DNA of 51,348 nucleotides from Gemmatimonadota bacterium (GCA_022826005.1 JAJDVT010000136.1:1-51348), one strand, 5' to 3'; positions 1-8,265 are shown, counted from the first letter of the stretch. Translations and numbers: made by a program. Notes: generated by a model not told the origin, from the sequence alone.

Positions 1-98
1 CGAAGGCTCAGCCCGCGCCCGCCGCGCCCGTCGCCGTAGACTCCGGGCCGGTTGACCGTCCGCACGAACGCGGCGGAGAGGGTTCGCGGTCGCTTCAT
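1..98 (-). CDS. Tyrosine-type integrase, N-terminal fragment
   Basis: Only the first 32 codons lie in the window; the gene runs off the left edge. The ATG is at 98-96, preceded by AAGGACGGAG as ribosome binding site. The translation begins MKRPRTLSAAFVRTV and continues through an NRPG-x-YGDGRGG-x-GLSL segment. This opening (LS-AFV, then a YGDG/GGxGL stretch) is the usual start of the arm-binding N-terminal domain of phage-like tyrosine integrases. No catalytic residue is visible, so the family call rests on the N-terminus alone. It sits beside a leucine-rich-repeat gene that stops unexpectedly, which fits an insertion boundary between them. Confidence 0.65.
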   Translation of the reverse strand, partial: MKRPRTLSAAFVRTVNRPGVYGDGRGGRGLSL

Positions 99-112
99 GG
101 TGTCTCCGTCCT

Positions 113-141
113 TGTAGTGTATCACTTATTGCAGCACTACA
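113..141 (-). promoter_or_regulatory. Nested inverted repeats upstream of the integrase start
   Basis: Two dyads overlap 15-43 bases upstream of the integrase start codon. The outer arms are TGTAGTG (113-119) and CACTACA (135-141), perfect over 7 bp with a 15-bp spacer. The inner dyad is AGTG-TAT-CACT (116-126). The position suggests an operator or an integrase arm site; no protein can be assigned. Confidence 0.4.
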
Positions 142-255
142 TCGGGAAGAATACACCGGATGATGATGGACCGCAAGGGACGGTAGAGCGCCGTGAATGC
201 CACGGAATACGTTGTTCAGTAACGTGTTATGACTTGCTCAGTAGACCTTGGTGGA

Positions 256-1284
256 TTACACTGGAAAATGTGTGCCGAGTTCGGGCGGGATCGGGCCGGA
301 CAGGCGGTTCCGTTCCAGGACCAGCAGGCGGAGTTTGGCCAGACCGCCGATCTCGGCCGGAATGGACTGCAGCTGGTTGTTCCTGAGGTCAAGGGTTCGC
401 AGCGAGGTCAGCTGACCGAGTTCCGGAGGGATCGGCCCACTCAGTTGATTGCCCTCGAGGTTCAACCGCTCAAGACTCGTCAACCGCCCCAGCTCGGGTG
501 GAATCGGCCCGCTGAACCGGTTCCTGCTCAGAAACAGACTCGTGAGAGACTCCAGGGTTCCCAGCTCGGCCGGAATCGGCCCGCTCAACGGATTGCCGCC
601 GAGATTGAGGCGCTCGAGACTCTGCAAGGCCGCGATTTCGGGCGGTATCGGGCCGCTGATCGCGTTCCCGCTGAGATCCAGTTCCGCCAGCTTATCGAGA
701 CCACCGATCGCGGGCGGGAGCGAGCCCTTCAGTCCGGCGCCGGGCAGGGACAGCCGCGTGACGTTCCCGCGCAGGTCCGTCTCCACGCCGTGCCACGCAT
801 CGAGTCCCCTGTCAGTCAGCCACGGTCCCTCGGGCGTCACCCAGTTCGGCCCGTCCAGGGCGCGGTAGAGATCGACGAGCACCGCCCGGTCCGGATGGTG
901 CTCGACGAGCATGTCGATGCTCGAGGAGATGTTCCCGTATGTGGCCCGGATCCGCACGGCCCCGGTTTGCAACGCCGTAACCGCGCCCCGGCCGTTGACA
1001 CTCGCCACCGTCGTGTCCGACGAGGACCACTGCACTTCCACGTTCAGGACCTGACCGGCATCGCCGTAGACCTGGGCGGACAGTTGGACGGTGCTCCCGG
1101 CGAACAGCTTCGTGTCCGGCGCGGTGATCGTTATCGAGGCAGGCACCGGGGCCGGCGTCGGCTCCACCGGCTCGTCGCCGCATGCAGCGAGCACGAAGGC
1201 CATTGCGACGACGGCGACAACCCTGGCGGTGCCCGCCGCAGATCTGACGAAAACCGGCCCTTCCAGCCGGGGCGACCAGGACAC
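256..1284 (-). CDS. Leucine-rich-repeat lipoprotein with an Ig-like domain, possibly 3'-truncated
   Basis: A 342-residue predicted lipoprotein. The GTG start at 1284 has GAGGG just upstream, 10 bases after the stop of the DinB gene, so the two are probably cotranslated. A hydrophobic stretch ends in the lipobox LAAC near residue 35. Residues about 48-125 form a bacterial Ig-like (BIG2) domain. From about residue 170 there are seven or so plant-type LRR units of about 24 residues with the LSGPIPPELG signature. The protein stops right after a repeat, with the tail GTHFPV and no capping segment. It probably binds ligands or surfaces outside the cell. The abrupt end, beside an integrase gene, suggests the original 3' part was lost. 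Confidence 0.8.
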   Translation of the reverse strand: MSWSPRLEGPVFVRSAAGTARVVAVVAMAFVLAACGDEPVEPTPAPVPASITITAPDTKLFAGSTVQLSAQVYGDAGQVLNVEVQWSSSDTTVASVNGRGAVTALQTGAVRIRATYGNISSSIDMLVEHHPDRAVLVDLYRALDGPNWVTPEGPWLTDRGLDAWHGVETDLRGNVTRLSLPGAGLKGSLPPAIGGLDKLAELDLSGNAISGPIPPEIAALQSLERLNLGGNPLSGPIPAELGTLESLTSLFLSRNRFSGPIPPELGRLTSLERLNLEGNQLSGPIPPELGQLTSLRTLDLRNNQLQSIPAEIGGLAKLRLLVLERNRLSGPIPPELGTHFPV

Positions 1285-1293
1285 CGCTGGCCC

Positions 1294-1875
1294 TCATCCC
1301 GACCAGGGCGGCACCACCCGGTTCGACCGGGCGTAAGCGATCTGCTGGCCCAGGTGCTCGTTCATGTGCGCGACGAGCCGGAAGAGCACGCCCCACTTGG
1401 CCACCTCGCGCCCGTAGAGGTTCACCTTCGCGGACATGTCGGCGTCGCTCATGCCGCCGACCACGCTACGGACGTGATCCATCGAGGCGCGCAGCACCTC
1501 CAGCACCTCGTCCTTTGTGGTGAACGCCTCCTCGAAGGTCGCGTATTCCACGCCTTCGGGGGGCGCTACGCCCATGTTCAGGTGCGGCAGCTGGTAGTTG
1601 TAGCGGGCGATGTGCATGTAGGCGCTGGCCACGGTCGCCACCCCTTCCATCGGCTGCCACGAGTAGGTCTCGGCGGGCATCGCCTCGGCGAGCGCGACGA
1701 CCTTGCGGGCCGACGCCTCGAACTCGGCCAGCCACGTCTGCCGGAAGCTGGCGGGATCCTGGGCGAGGGTGGTGGCGGGCGTGAGCAGGCCGATGAGGGT
1801 GGCGAGGGCCGCGAGGAGGAGGAGGGGGCGGAAGAAGAGGGTGGGCGGGGGCGGTCTGGTGGCTGAGGCCGGCAT
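1294..1875 (-). CDS. Secreted DinB-superfamily protein
   Basis: A 193-residue protein. The start MPASATRPPP at 1875 was chosen because AAGGAG lies 6 bases upstream; an in-frame ATG further up would put an implausible low-complexity leader before the signal peptide. Residues 1-40 form a signal peptide (Pro-rich, then a hydrophobic core, cleaved after TLAQ). The rest matches the DinB four-helix fold: FRQTWLAEFEAS, SWQPMEGVATVASAYMHIA (first His position), and a late VAHMNEHLGQQIAYAR helix with conserved metal-site histidines. DinB-like proteins bind a divalent metal; several are thiol-dependent transferases, but the substrate here is unknown. The LRR lipoprotein follows directly. Confidence 0.85.
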   Translation of the reverse strand: MPASATRPPPPTLFFRPLLLLAALATLIGLLTPATTLAQDPASFRQTWLAEFEASARKVVALAEAMPAETYSWQPMEGVATVASAYMHIARYNYQLPHLNMGVAPPEGVEYATFEEAFTTKDEVLEVLRASMDHVRSVVGGMSDADMSAKVNLYGREVAKWGVLFRLVAHMNEHLGQQIAYARSNRVVPPWSG

Positions 1876-2032
1876 GGGGGGCTCCTTCGGGGGGCTCGGT
1901 AGTGCTGTGTGCGTCTTGGGGGGCGACAGCATGTCAATTGGGGACGAGGCGGGAATGTGGGTGTGGCGGACGACGGCCGCAACGGAATGGGGGGTTACGG
2001 CGACCCTCTCCGGTGCGTCCCGGTAGTTCCCC

Positions 2033-2071
2033 ATCATGATAATCTACTGGATCACTTGAAATCATCATGAT
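2033..2071 (+). promoter_or_regulatory. Pair of ATCATGAT palindromes upstream of the ATPase gene
   Basis: The perfect 8-bp palindrome ATCATGAT occurs at 2033-2040 and again at 2064-2071. The copies are 31 bp apart centre to centre, close to three helical turns, inside an AT-rich stretch that stands out from the GC-rich surroundings. The second copy ends 12 bases before the ATPase start codon, a good place for a repressor operator. The binding protein is unknown. Confidence 0.45.
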
Positions 2072-2083
2072 AAATTCAAACTC

Positions 2084-3241
2084 ATGTTCAAACGAAACCT
2101 GATTCTGCCCAGGCCGGGAACGGAAACCTTCTTCCTCTGGGGACCCCGGCAGACGGGGAAGAGCACGCTGCTGCGGACGCACTATCCGGGCGGCTACTGG
2201 ATCGACCTGCTGAAGAGCGACGAGTTCAGGCGGTATGCGACACGGCCGGAACTCCTGCGGCTGGAGCTGGAGGCGGATTCCGATCGCGGGCGCCAGATCG
2301 TCATCGACGAAGTGCAGAAGGTCCCCGCGCTCCTGAACGAGGTGCACTGGCTGATGGAGAACCGCGGCCTGCACTTCGCGCTCTGTGGATCCAGCGCCCG
2401 GAAAGTGAGGCGGGGTGCGGCGAACCTGCTCGGGGGGAGGGCGCTGCGCCATGAGCTGCGGGGCCTGACAGCGGGTGAACTCGCGGACGATTTCGATCTC
2501 GACCGGCTCCTCAACAGCGGATACCTGCCCCGCATCCATCAGGCGGCGCGGCCCCGGCGGCTCCTCGACGCCTACATTGCCGACTATCTGAAGGAGGAAG
2601 TAGCCGCCGAGGGACTGGTCAGGAACCTTCCCGCCTTCTCCGGCTTTCTGGATGCGGCCGCGCTGAGCGACACGGAGCCGGTCAACTTCTCGAACGTTGC
2701 CCGCGAGTGCGGGGTATCGAGTCAGGCCGTCAAGAACTACTTCGGCATCCTGGAAGACACGCTGCTGGGCCGCTGGCTGCCGGCCTGGCGGAAGCGTCGC
2801 AAGCGGCGCCTCATCGTCGCGGCCAAGTTCTACTTTTCGGACGTGGGAGTGGTGAACCGGCTGGCGCGGCGGGGCCGCCTGGAACGTGGCTCCGAGCTGT
2901 ACGGCAAGGCCTTCGAGAACTGGGTGCACCATGAACTCGCGGCGTTCGTGGCCTACACCGGCTTCGATGGCGGGCTCACGCACTGGCGGCTGCCGAGCGG
3001 CGTCGAGGTCGACTTCGTGCTGGGCGAGATGGAGCTCGCGGTGGAGGCCAGGGCTAGCGCGGTGATCGGCCGGCATCACCTGAAGGGGCTGCGCAGCCTG
3101 GCGACGGAACACGATGTGGGCCGGCGGGTGATCGTGTGTCTCGAACCGCGGGCGAGGCGGACCGCGGACGGGATCGAGGTGCTGCCGGCGGGGGCGTTTG
3201 CGCGAAGGTTGTGGGGGGGTGAGCTGACGGCTGGGGCTTGA
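2084..3241 (+). CDS. AAA_14/DUF4143 family ATPase
   Basis: A 385-residue protein. The N-terminus carries an AAA_14 P-loop: Walker A GPRQTGKST at residues 20-28 and a Walker B-like strand QIVIDEVQK near residue 75, followed by a sensor segment LCGSSARK. The C-terminal half is a DUF4143 domain with a winged-helix-like part (about 195-230, SSQAVKNYFGILEDT) and a PDDEXK-like end (EVDFVL near 305, then VEARAS). Members of this family are widespread and often mobile; their biochemical role is not settled. No Shine-Dalgarno sequence precedes the ATG, which follows an AT-rich leader with two palindromes. It stands alone between oppositely oriented genes. Confidence 0.85.
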   Translation: MFKRNLILPRPGTETFFLWGPRQTGKSTLLRTHYPGGYWIDLLKSDEFRRYATRPELLRLELEADSDRGRQIVIDEVQKVPALLNEVHWLMENRGLHFALCGSSARKVRRGAANLLGGRALRHELRGLTAGELADDFDLDRLLNSGYLPRIHQAARPRRLLDAYIADYLKEEVAAEGLVRNLPAFSGFLDAAALSDTEPVNFSNVARECGVSSQAVKNYFGILEDTLLGRWLPAWRKRRKRRLIVAAKFYFSDVGVVNRLARRGRLERGSELYGKAFENWVHHELAAFVAYTGFDGGLTHWRLPSGVEVDFVLGEMELAVEARASAVIGRHHLKGLRSLATEHDVGRRVIVCLEPRARRTADGIEVLPAGAFARRLWGGELTAGA

Positions 3242-3347
3242 GGTACAGGCTGCCCGCCGTGGCAGCCGCCTCGCCAGCGCGACACCTCGCAACCCTCAAC
3301 TGCTCACGCCGGTCTGTTCCCCGGACTGCTCGTCATCTTCGGACCGC

Positions 3348-3785
3348 TCAGTCCTCCTCCAGGAACCGCGCCGCGATCCCCGTCGGCGGCAGCGGGCACT
3401 CGTCGGTGCGGCCGAACCACCCGTAGCGTTTGCGGGCGAAGGCGCGGTAGGCGGCGTCGCGGAGCGGGCGGGGGACGACCCGGGCGACGGCAGCCAGGGC
3501 CGGGTAGGGGAAGCCCAGGTGGCGCGCGATCCGCAGCAGGGCGGTGGAGGCCGTGTGGACGCCGGCCGCATCGACGAGGACGATCGAGTCGGGGAGCGCG
3601 TCGAAATCGAGGTGAGGGTCGGCCAGCGCGACCGTGCGGCGGGCGGCGGAGGAGCGAAGGGGCGCGAATCGAAGCCGTGCGAGGGGGTCGCGGAGGGCGG
3701 TCCAGCGCACGGTCCCGTTGCAGAAGTTGCAGTGGCCGTCGAAGAGGACGACCGGGCGGGGGTCGGTGGCCGGCTGATTGCGCAT
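3348..3785 (-). CDS. DCC-family thiol-disulfide oxidoreductase (DUF393, YuxK-like)
   Basis: A 145-residue protein with the DCC signature near the N-terminus: VVLFDGHCNFCN, where the CxxC pair (Cys-19 and Cys-22) and the preceding Asp define the family. It also has LRFAPLRS and DSIVLVDAAG segments and the closing helix with YGWFGRTDEC. The family is thioredoxin-like by its CxxC, probably a cytoplasmic oxidoreductase, and usually 120-150 residues long, which matches. The gene ends about 100 bases from the ATPase stop in convergent orientation. Substrate unknown. Confidence 0.88.
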   Translation of the reverse strand: MRNQPATDPRPVVLFDGHCNFCNGTVRWTALRDPLARLRFAPLRSSAARRTVALADPHLDFDALPDSIVLVDAAGVHTASTALLRIARHLGFPYPALAAVARVVPRPLRDAAYRAFARKRYGWFGRTDECPLPPTGIAARFLEED

Positions 3786-3920
3786 TGCGCCCGGGGATTC
3801 GCGTGCGAGATTGTCACGGCGCCGCGAAATCGAGCGGCGTCGCTTTCAGGTGAAGATAACGTGCGGGTCCGCCGGATGCCTTGTGGTCCCGATTCCACAA
3901 AAACAGGGAGAATGTGCGCG

Positions 3921-4973
3921 ATGGGTGTGCGGCTGCTGGTGGGCACCTCGAAGGGCGGGTTCTGGGTGACGAGCGACGATCGCCGCGAGTGGGCGGTCGA
4001 GGGGCCCTTCTTCAAGGGATGGAAGGTGACGGCGGGACTGCGGCTGGCCGGCGGCGGGTTCATGGCTGCGGTCGCGAGCGACATCTACGGGCCGGCGATC
4101 TTCCTGTCCGCGGACGGCGAGGAGTGGGAGCAAGTGGAGGAGGGGCCGGCCTACCCGGACGGCGACGACCGCAGGCTGCGGCAGGTCTGGACGCTGCGCG
4201 AGCACCGGGGGACGGTCTACGCGGGCGTTCAGGATGCGGGACTGTTCACCAGCGGCGATGGCGGACGGTCGTGGAAGCCGGTGCCGGGGCTGAACGATCA
4301 CGAGACGCGCGGCGGGTGGATGCCGGGGGCGGGGGGGCTCTGCTGCCATGCGGTCCTCTTCGACCACGCGAATCCCGACCGCGTGTGGTGCGGGATCTCG
4401 GCGGTCGGCGTCTTCCGCACCGACGACGGCGGCACCACCTGGACTCCGAAGAACCGGGGCGTGTACTGGGCGCACGAGGACGAGGAGTTCAAGGAGATCG
4501 GGCACTGCGTGCACGGGATGGCGCAGGATCCGGACGATCCGGGGCGGATCTTCCGCCAGGATCATTCAGGGATGTACCGGAGCGGCGATGGCGGGGAGAG
4601 CTGGACGAAGAACGAGACCGGGCTTCCGTCGGGGTTCGGCTTCCCGGTCGTGATGGACGACGCCACCCGGTACCTCTTCGCGGTCCCGCTGGAAGCCGAC
4701 CAGTACCGGCTGCCTGCCGGGGGTGCGATTCGGGTGTACCGCAGCACCGATGGTGGGGACAGCTGGCACTCGGCGTCGGCGGGATTGCCTGCGGAGCACG
4801 CGTACGGCGGGGTCCTCCGGGGAGCGATGGCTGTGGACAATCTGGATCCGGGGGGCGTGTACATGGGGACGACCTCGGGAACGCTGCATGTGAGCCGGGA
4901 TCTGGGGGAGAGCTGGGTGAATCTTCCGGTGATGCTGCCGCGGGTCCTGCACCTGTCGGCGTGGGTCGGGTGA
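3921..4973 (+). CDS. BNR/Asp-box repeat protein (sortilin/WD40-YVTN-like propeller)
   Basis: A 350-residue cytoplasmic beta-propeller. The start MGVRLLVGTSKGGFW at 3921 has AGGGAG ten bases upstream; the ATG nine bases earlier is too close to that site. Asp-box motifs (SxDxGxxW) repeat through the protein: TSGDGGRSW, RTDDGGTTW, RSGDGGESW, RSTDGGDSW and SRDLGESW. There is no signal peptide. The stop codon overlaps the start of a MoaD/ThiS-like gene (TGATG), so the two products are made together. Asp-box propellers include sialidases and sortilin-like proteins, but the catalytic arginines of sialidases are not evident, so a binding or structural role is more likely. Confidence 0.85.
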   Translation: MGVRLLVGTSKGGFWVTSDDRREWAVEGPFFKGWKVTAGLRLAGGGFMAAVASDIYGPAIFLSADGEEWEQVEEGPAYPDGDDRRLRQVWTLREHRGTVYAGVQDAGLFTSGDGGRSWKPVPGLNDHETRGGWMPGAGGLCCHAVLFDHANPDRVWCGISAVGVFRTDDGGTTWTPKNRGVYWAHEDEEFKEIGHCVHGMAQDPDDPGRIFRQDHSGMYRSGDGGESWTKNETGLPSGFGFPVVMDDATRYLFAVPLEADQYRLPAGGAIRVYRSTDGGDSWHSASAGLPAEHAYGGVLRGAMAVDNLDPGGVYMGTTSGTLHVSRDLGESWVNLPVMLPRVLHLSAWVG

Positions 4974-5251
4974 TGCCCACGGTCACCGTCCACCTGCCGT
5001 CGCTGCTGGAGCCGGTCACTGGCGGGGTGCGCGAGTTGACGGCGTCGGGCGGGTCCCTGCGGGAAGTCCTCGACGACCTGGTCGCGCGTGAACCGCGCCT
5101 GAAGCCGCACCTCTTCAACGAGGCCGGCGAGTTCCGGCGGCATGTACTCTGCTTCCACAACGGGACTAACACACGGTGGCTGGCGTGCCTGGACGCGCCC
5201 GTGGCGGACGGTGACACCGTCCTCTTCATGCAGGCGGTGTCGGGCGGGTAG
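4973..5251 (+). CDS. MoaD/ThiS-family ubiquitin-like small modifier protein
   Basis: A 92-residue protein with the beta-grasp pattern: opening strand VTVHLPSLL, helix GSLREVLDDLVAREPRL, and the hallmark C-terminal Gly-Gly (QAVSGG) that is activated by E1-like enzymes in MoaD, ThiS and small archaeal modifiers. A segment FHNGTNTRWLACLDAPVADGDTV precedes the tail. The ATG overlaps the stop of the BNR-repeat gene. No molybdopterin or thiamine genes are nearby, so a dedicated cofactor role is unsupported; coupling with the propeller gene suggests that protein as partner or target. Confidence 0.85.
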   Translation: MPTVTVHLPSLLEPVTGGVRELTASGGSLREVLDDLVAREPRLKPHLFNEAGEFRRHVLCFHNGTNTRWLACLDAPVADGDTVLFMQAVSGG

Positions 5252-5349
5252 CGGCCACGGCTGCGGTCTGCTCTCCGCGATTCGGAGACGCGGGCCGGAG
5301 CCCGGGGAAAAGTGCCGGTTGGGTGGAATCCCACGTTGGCCGAAAGTGC

Positions 5350-5378
5350 TTGCGATTCTATACATGAGACACTATGGT
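5350..5378 (+). promoter_or_regulatory. Putative sigma-70-type promoter
   Basis: A TTGCGA hexamer (5350-5355) and a TATGGT hexamer (5373-5378) are separated by 17 bp. They lie about 120 bases upstream of the small secreted-protein gene in the 245-base gap after the MoaD-like gene, with a hairpin between promoter and gene. The match to consensus is moderate (4/6 each). Confidence 0.35.
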
Positions 5379-5387
5379 GTAACCCTC

Positions 5388-5406
5388 TGCGGTAGCGAAT
5401 ACCGCA
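5388..5406 (+). promoter_or_regulatory. Leader hairpin upstream of the small-protein/propeller pair
   Basis: TGCGGTA (5388-5394) pairs perfectly with TACCGCA (5400-5406) around the 5-base loop GCGAA. It lies 10 bases downstream of the putative -10 box, so it would be an operator or the first hairpin of the transcript. Confidence 0.35.
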
Positions 5407-5496
5407 ATCGACAACCTGGCGTGTACGAAGCCACATGGGGAAAAGAGGCCCAATAGCGGCTTGCCGACACCCACCTTTACGAAAGGAAGAAGTAAG

Positions 5497-5829
5497 ATGG
5501 CGACAATGAATCAGAAAGTACTATATTGTGTTGCATTCTGTGCATTAGCGTTGGTAGCGTCCGTTGGAGAAACCACGGCGAGTGGTCTGCCCGCAAGCCT
5601 GTCGGCCATGGACGAATGCAGTGATTGGGAGGACTGGGACCACCTGCGGTTCTGGGGACTGTGGACAGACGAGTATCACGTCTCTTCATCGCCGGACTAC
5701 AATCCAGACCAGGAGAGCAGGTGGTGGAGGCCCGTCCGGATAGTGTTCGCAACCGGAGAGAAACACTACCATCCGCTGCCCAAGTATACCTTGGACGCCC
5801 ACCATGAAGCCTGCGGAGGCTGGCTTTGA
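5497..5829 (+). CDS. Small secreted protein coupled to a beta-propeller gene
   Basis: A 110-residue protein of unrecognised family. The ATG at 5497 follows GAAAGGAAG. Residues 1-29 are a signal peptide (MATMNQKV, then a hydrophobic core, cleaved near TTASG). The mature part is aromatic and acidic, with many Trp (DWEDWDHLRFWGLW), several His near the end, and only two cysteines (DECSDW and EACGGWL), which could form one disulfide. Its TGA stop overlaps the TTG start of the propeller gene (TTGA), implying translational coupling and a matched dose of the two exported products. The local GC is lower than in the flanks. Confidence 0.7.
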   Translation: MATMNQKVLYCVAFCALALVASVGETTASGLPASLSAMDECSDWEDWDHLRFWGLWTDEYHVSSSPDYNPDQESRWWRPVRIVFATGEKHYHPLPKYTLDAHHEACGGWL

Positions 5830-6998
5830 GACGCTCGGTTGCGGCGCTCATCGTCTGTACGAGCCTCGCGGTGGCCCAGCCGGCCCATGGCTGTCAGTCC
5901 CCTGCATCGTCCTGCCCACGTGCGCCGGAGCGGTCCTTCGCGGTGGGAGAGGTCACCGGGATTCCGGACCGCACCCCGCCGTGCCACATCGAGTTTCGCG
6001 AGACCGGAATTCGGCTGGAGGCGACGGCCGACGGCAGCAGACCGGACCCCGGCATGACCGTCGTGGTGGATTCCAACGGCCGCTTCTTCACCTCGGACGC
6101 ACCGGGATGGAGGGCGATCATCAGTATCTGGGATGCGCGTGGACGGTATCTCTCCCATTTCGGTGGGGCGGGCGAGGGTCCGGGTGAGTTGAGTGCGCGC
6201 GGAGGGGTGGAGCTGTTCATTGACAGCCGGGACAACCTTCACGCCCGCGATGGTTCGTTCCATTGGTCGGTCTTCACTCCGGAGCAGCAGTTCCTGCGGC
6301 GGGTCAGGTCCAACATGATGGGTGGACTGCCGTGGACGACCGTCATTCTGGACGACGGGTCGGCGCTGGCCAGCGACGGTCTGGTGTCCCAGGAGCACTA
6401 CTTTCGCGTGACCGACTCCACGGGTGCCCTTGCACGCACGTTCGGACCGGTGGGCGACGGTTCGTCAGGGCGCAGGCGGCGGCCCATTTCCCAGGCGGCT
6501 GGCGACACCTTCTGGGCGGGGCCGGGCCAGCTGGGCTCGGATGCCTACGTTGTGGAAGAGTGGGGGATCGACGGAACGTTTCGCCGGGCGTTTCGGCGGG
6601 ACGTTTCGTGGTACCAGTGGGACGGGGCGACCGAGGATGCCCCCCGGGTAACGCAGATCCACATCACGCGGGGCGGCCTTCTCTACGCGGTCGTCTGGCG
6701 TCCCACCGAACGGTACGTGAGGGAGCGAGCGAGAGCGGAGAGAAGGGCCGGGCCCGTCGATTTCGGGGAATTGCAGGCAGAGCAGGAACGGATGGATGAA
6801 TTCACGGAACTCGTCCTCGAGGTGATCGACACCAGGTCCGGCCGGTTGCTTGCTTCGGAGACGTACCGGACATCGGACATGCGCGAGATTCTTCCGTGGG
6901 GTCTGTTCCGCGGCTCGTTCACGGGGTATCGCTACAAGGAAAACGAGGGCGGTCTGCCATTCGTGGAGATCGTGACCCTGGAACTGGTGGCTCGCTGA
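5826..6998 (+). CDS. Secreted 6-bladed beta-propeller protein
   Basis: A 390-residue NHL/6-bladed propeller-like protein. The TTG start overlaps the stop of the small secreted gene. Residues 1-22 form a signal peptide ending PAHGC; a lipid anchor on that Cys is possible but no clear lipobox is seen. Family marks are the VVDSNGRFF strand, HFGGAGEGPGEL near residue 119, and a closing YKENEGGLPFVEIVTLEL. An Arg-rich helical insertion with RERARAERRAGP lies near 300. Proteins of this kind are abundant in Gemmatimonadota and Bacteroidota and are probably exported binding proteins; no enzyme residues are visible. Confidence 0.8.
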   Translation: MRRSVAALIVCTSLAVAQPAHGCQSPASSCPRAPERSFAVGEVTGIPDRTPPCHIEFRETGIRLEATADGSRPDPGMTVVVDSNGRFFTSDAPGWRAIISIWDARGRYLSHFGGAGEGPGELSARGGVELFIDSRDNLHARDGSFHWSVFTPEQQFLRRVRSNMMGGLPWTTVILDDGSALASDGLVSQEHYFRVTDSTGALARTFGPVGDGSSGRRRRPISQAAGDTFWAGPGQLGSDAYVVEEWGIDGTFRRAFRRDVSWYQWDGATEDAPRVTQIHITRGGLLYAVVWRPTERYVRERARAERRAGPVDFGELQAEQERMDEFTELVLEVIDTRSGRLLASETYRTSDMREILPWGLFRGSFTGYRYKENEGGLPFVEIVTLELVAR

Positions 6999-7029
6999 TG
7001 AGGCAGACGGGTTTGGGGAGGGCGGAAGG

Positions 7030-8256
7030 TTGAGAACCGGGGATTCGCGAGCGATTGCTGCGACGGCATGGGGGCTGGTGCTCGTTGCCGGCGCCTGTCG
7101 CGGGGATGATGTGCGGGTGGGACAGGCACCGCTCGGCTGGGGCGGGACGACCGAAGCCAACGAGGTGCGGCTGTGGATGGCCGAGAGCCTTGAGTCGGCG
7201 ACTCGGTGGAGGGTCGCGGATGAGCCCGTCTTCGAGTTGGTGCCCGATTCGGTTCTGTACCGATTCACCGGAATGGGCCAACGATACGCCAGCGAGGCGA
7301 CCTTCCTGCCCGATGGACGATTCGTCGTGCTCTATTCCCTGAGTGAACTGTTGGATCCGGATTCGCTTCTACTGCAGATTCTCGATCCGGTGAGTGGTGA
7401 AGAGACCCGCATACCGGCCCCGCGGGGCGAGCGAGACCAACCCCTGAGTTGGGTACATTTCGGCCTGGCGTTCCACGGCCGGGACATCCTGCTGACGGGA
7501 GACAACCAGCCGCCGCTGAGCCGGCGGCAAGGGCAGGATGTCTGGAGGGCCGATGGACAGGGCCGCTTCATCAGGCCTCCATCGCACACCGGCACTTCGG
7601 GAAGCCTCCTTGGCGTGTTTCCGGACGGATCGCTGGTCCTCGCGGGGCGCTCCGGCTCCACGGATACCACGATAGTCTGGTCGACGATGGCCGTGGAGCC
7701 GTTGGAAGTCGGGGATGATCCTTCGGAATCGGACGGGGGGGACGTGCTGTTCACAACGGCGGTTCTGCGGGATCCCACCATCACGCATGCAGTCTCACCA
7801 ATGCCGTTCGCACATGTGCCTCACAGCACGACGGCGGTGTCGGGCGACACGATCTGGATCGTTCCCACGGAGAAGCCGGAGCTTCTTGCCGTGCACCGGT
7901 CGGGAAGGATCGTCTTGAAGGTCGAGTGGGAGGCGGGGGACCGCTCCATTCCGGAAGGGGTGGCATCCGCCCCGGAGGGTTTGGAGCGGTTTCCCGCCGC
8001 CACCGACCTCGGCGTCGGCGCCGATGGCCTGATCTACCTGGAGAGAGTTGTCGTGCACGAAGGTCGTCCGAGGCGCGGTCTGGAGTGGCTCGTCTTCAGC
8101 CCGGCGGGGGGACTGGTGGCTCGTCTCGATGTTCCGGAGAGACTCGCGTCCATGGCTGTGCTTGCATTCGGCGACGGCGCCCTGGTCGCCAGGGCGCGCG
8201 ACGCGGAGACCGGTCTTCAGGAGGTCCGGGTCTACCGGTTCAGCAAGTCGGATTAG
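7030..8256 (+). CDS. 6-bladed beta-propeller lipoprotein
   Basis: A 408-residue lipoprotein starting at TTG 7030, 31 bases after the previous propeller. The signal peptide ends in the lipobox VAGAC (Cys-23). Propeller strands include YASEATFLPDGRFVVLYS, LLGVFPDGSLVLAGRSG, DTIWIVPTEKPELLAVHRSG and DLGVGADGLIYLERVV, the regular repeat of a six-bladed fold. Unlike its neighbours it lacks a clear GEGPGEF loop, so it belongs to another subgroup. It is probably in the same transcript as the upstream pair. Confidence 0.75.
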   Translation: MRTGDSRAIAATAWGLVLVAGACRGDDVRVGQAPLGWGGTTEANEVRLWMAESLESATRWRVADEPVFELVPDSVLYRFTGMGQRYASEATFLPDGRFVVLYSLSELLDPDSLLLQILDPVSGEETRIPAPRGERDQPLSWVHFGLAFHGRDILLTGDNQPPLSRRQGQDVWRADGQGRFIRPPSHTGTSGSLLGVFPDGSLVLAGRSGSTDTTIVWSTMAVEPLEVGDDPSESDGGDVLFTTAVLRDPTITHAVSPMPFAHVPHSTTAVSGDTIWIVPTEKPELLAVHRSGRIVLKVEWEAGDRSIPEGVASAPEGLERFPAATDLGVGADGLIYLERVVVHEGRPRRGLEWLVFSPAGGLVARLDVPERLASMAVLAFGDGALVARARDAETGLQEVRVYRFSKSD

Positions 8257-8265
8257 GCAGGATGG

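Noticed and set aside
229-1866. Long plus-strand reading frame (545 codons) opposite the LRR and DinB genes
   Set aside because: It is the antisense shadow of two well-supported minus-strand genes; composition is Arg/Pro/Gly-rich with no family signature.
4973-5251. Small modifier as a dedicated MoaD for molybdopterin synthesis
   Set aside because: No MoaE, MoeB or other molybdenum cofactor genes are nearby, and it is coupled to a propeller gene instead.
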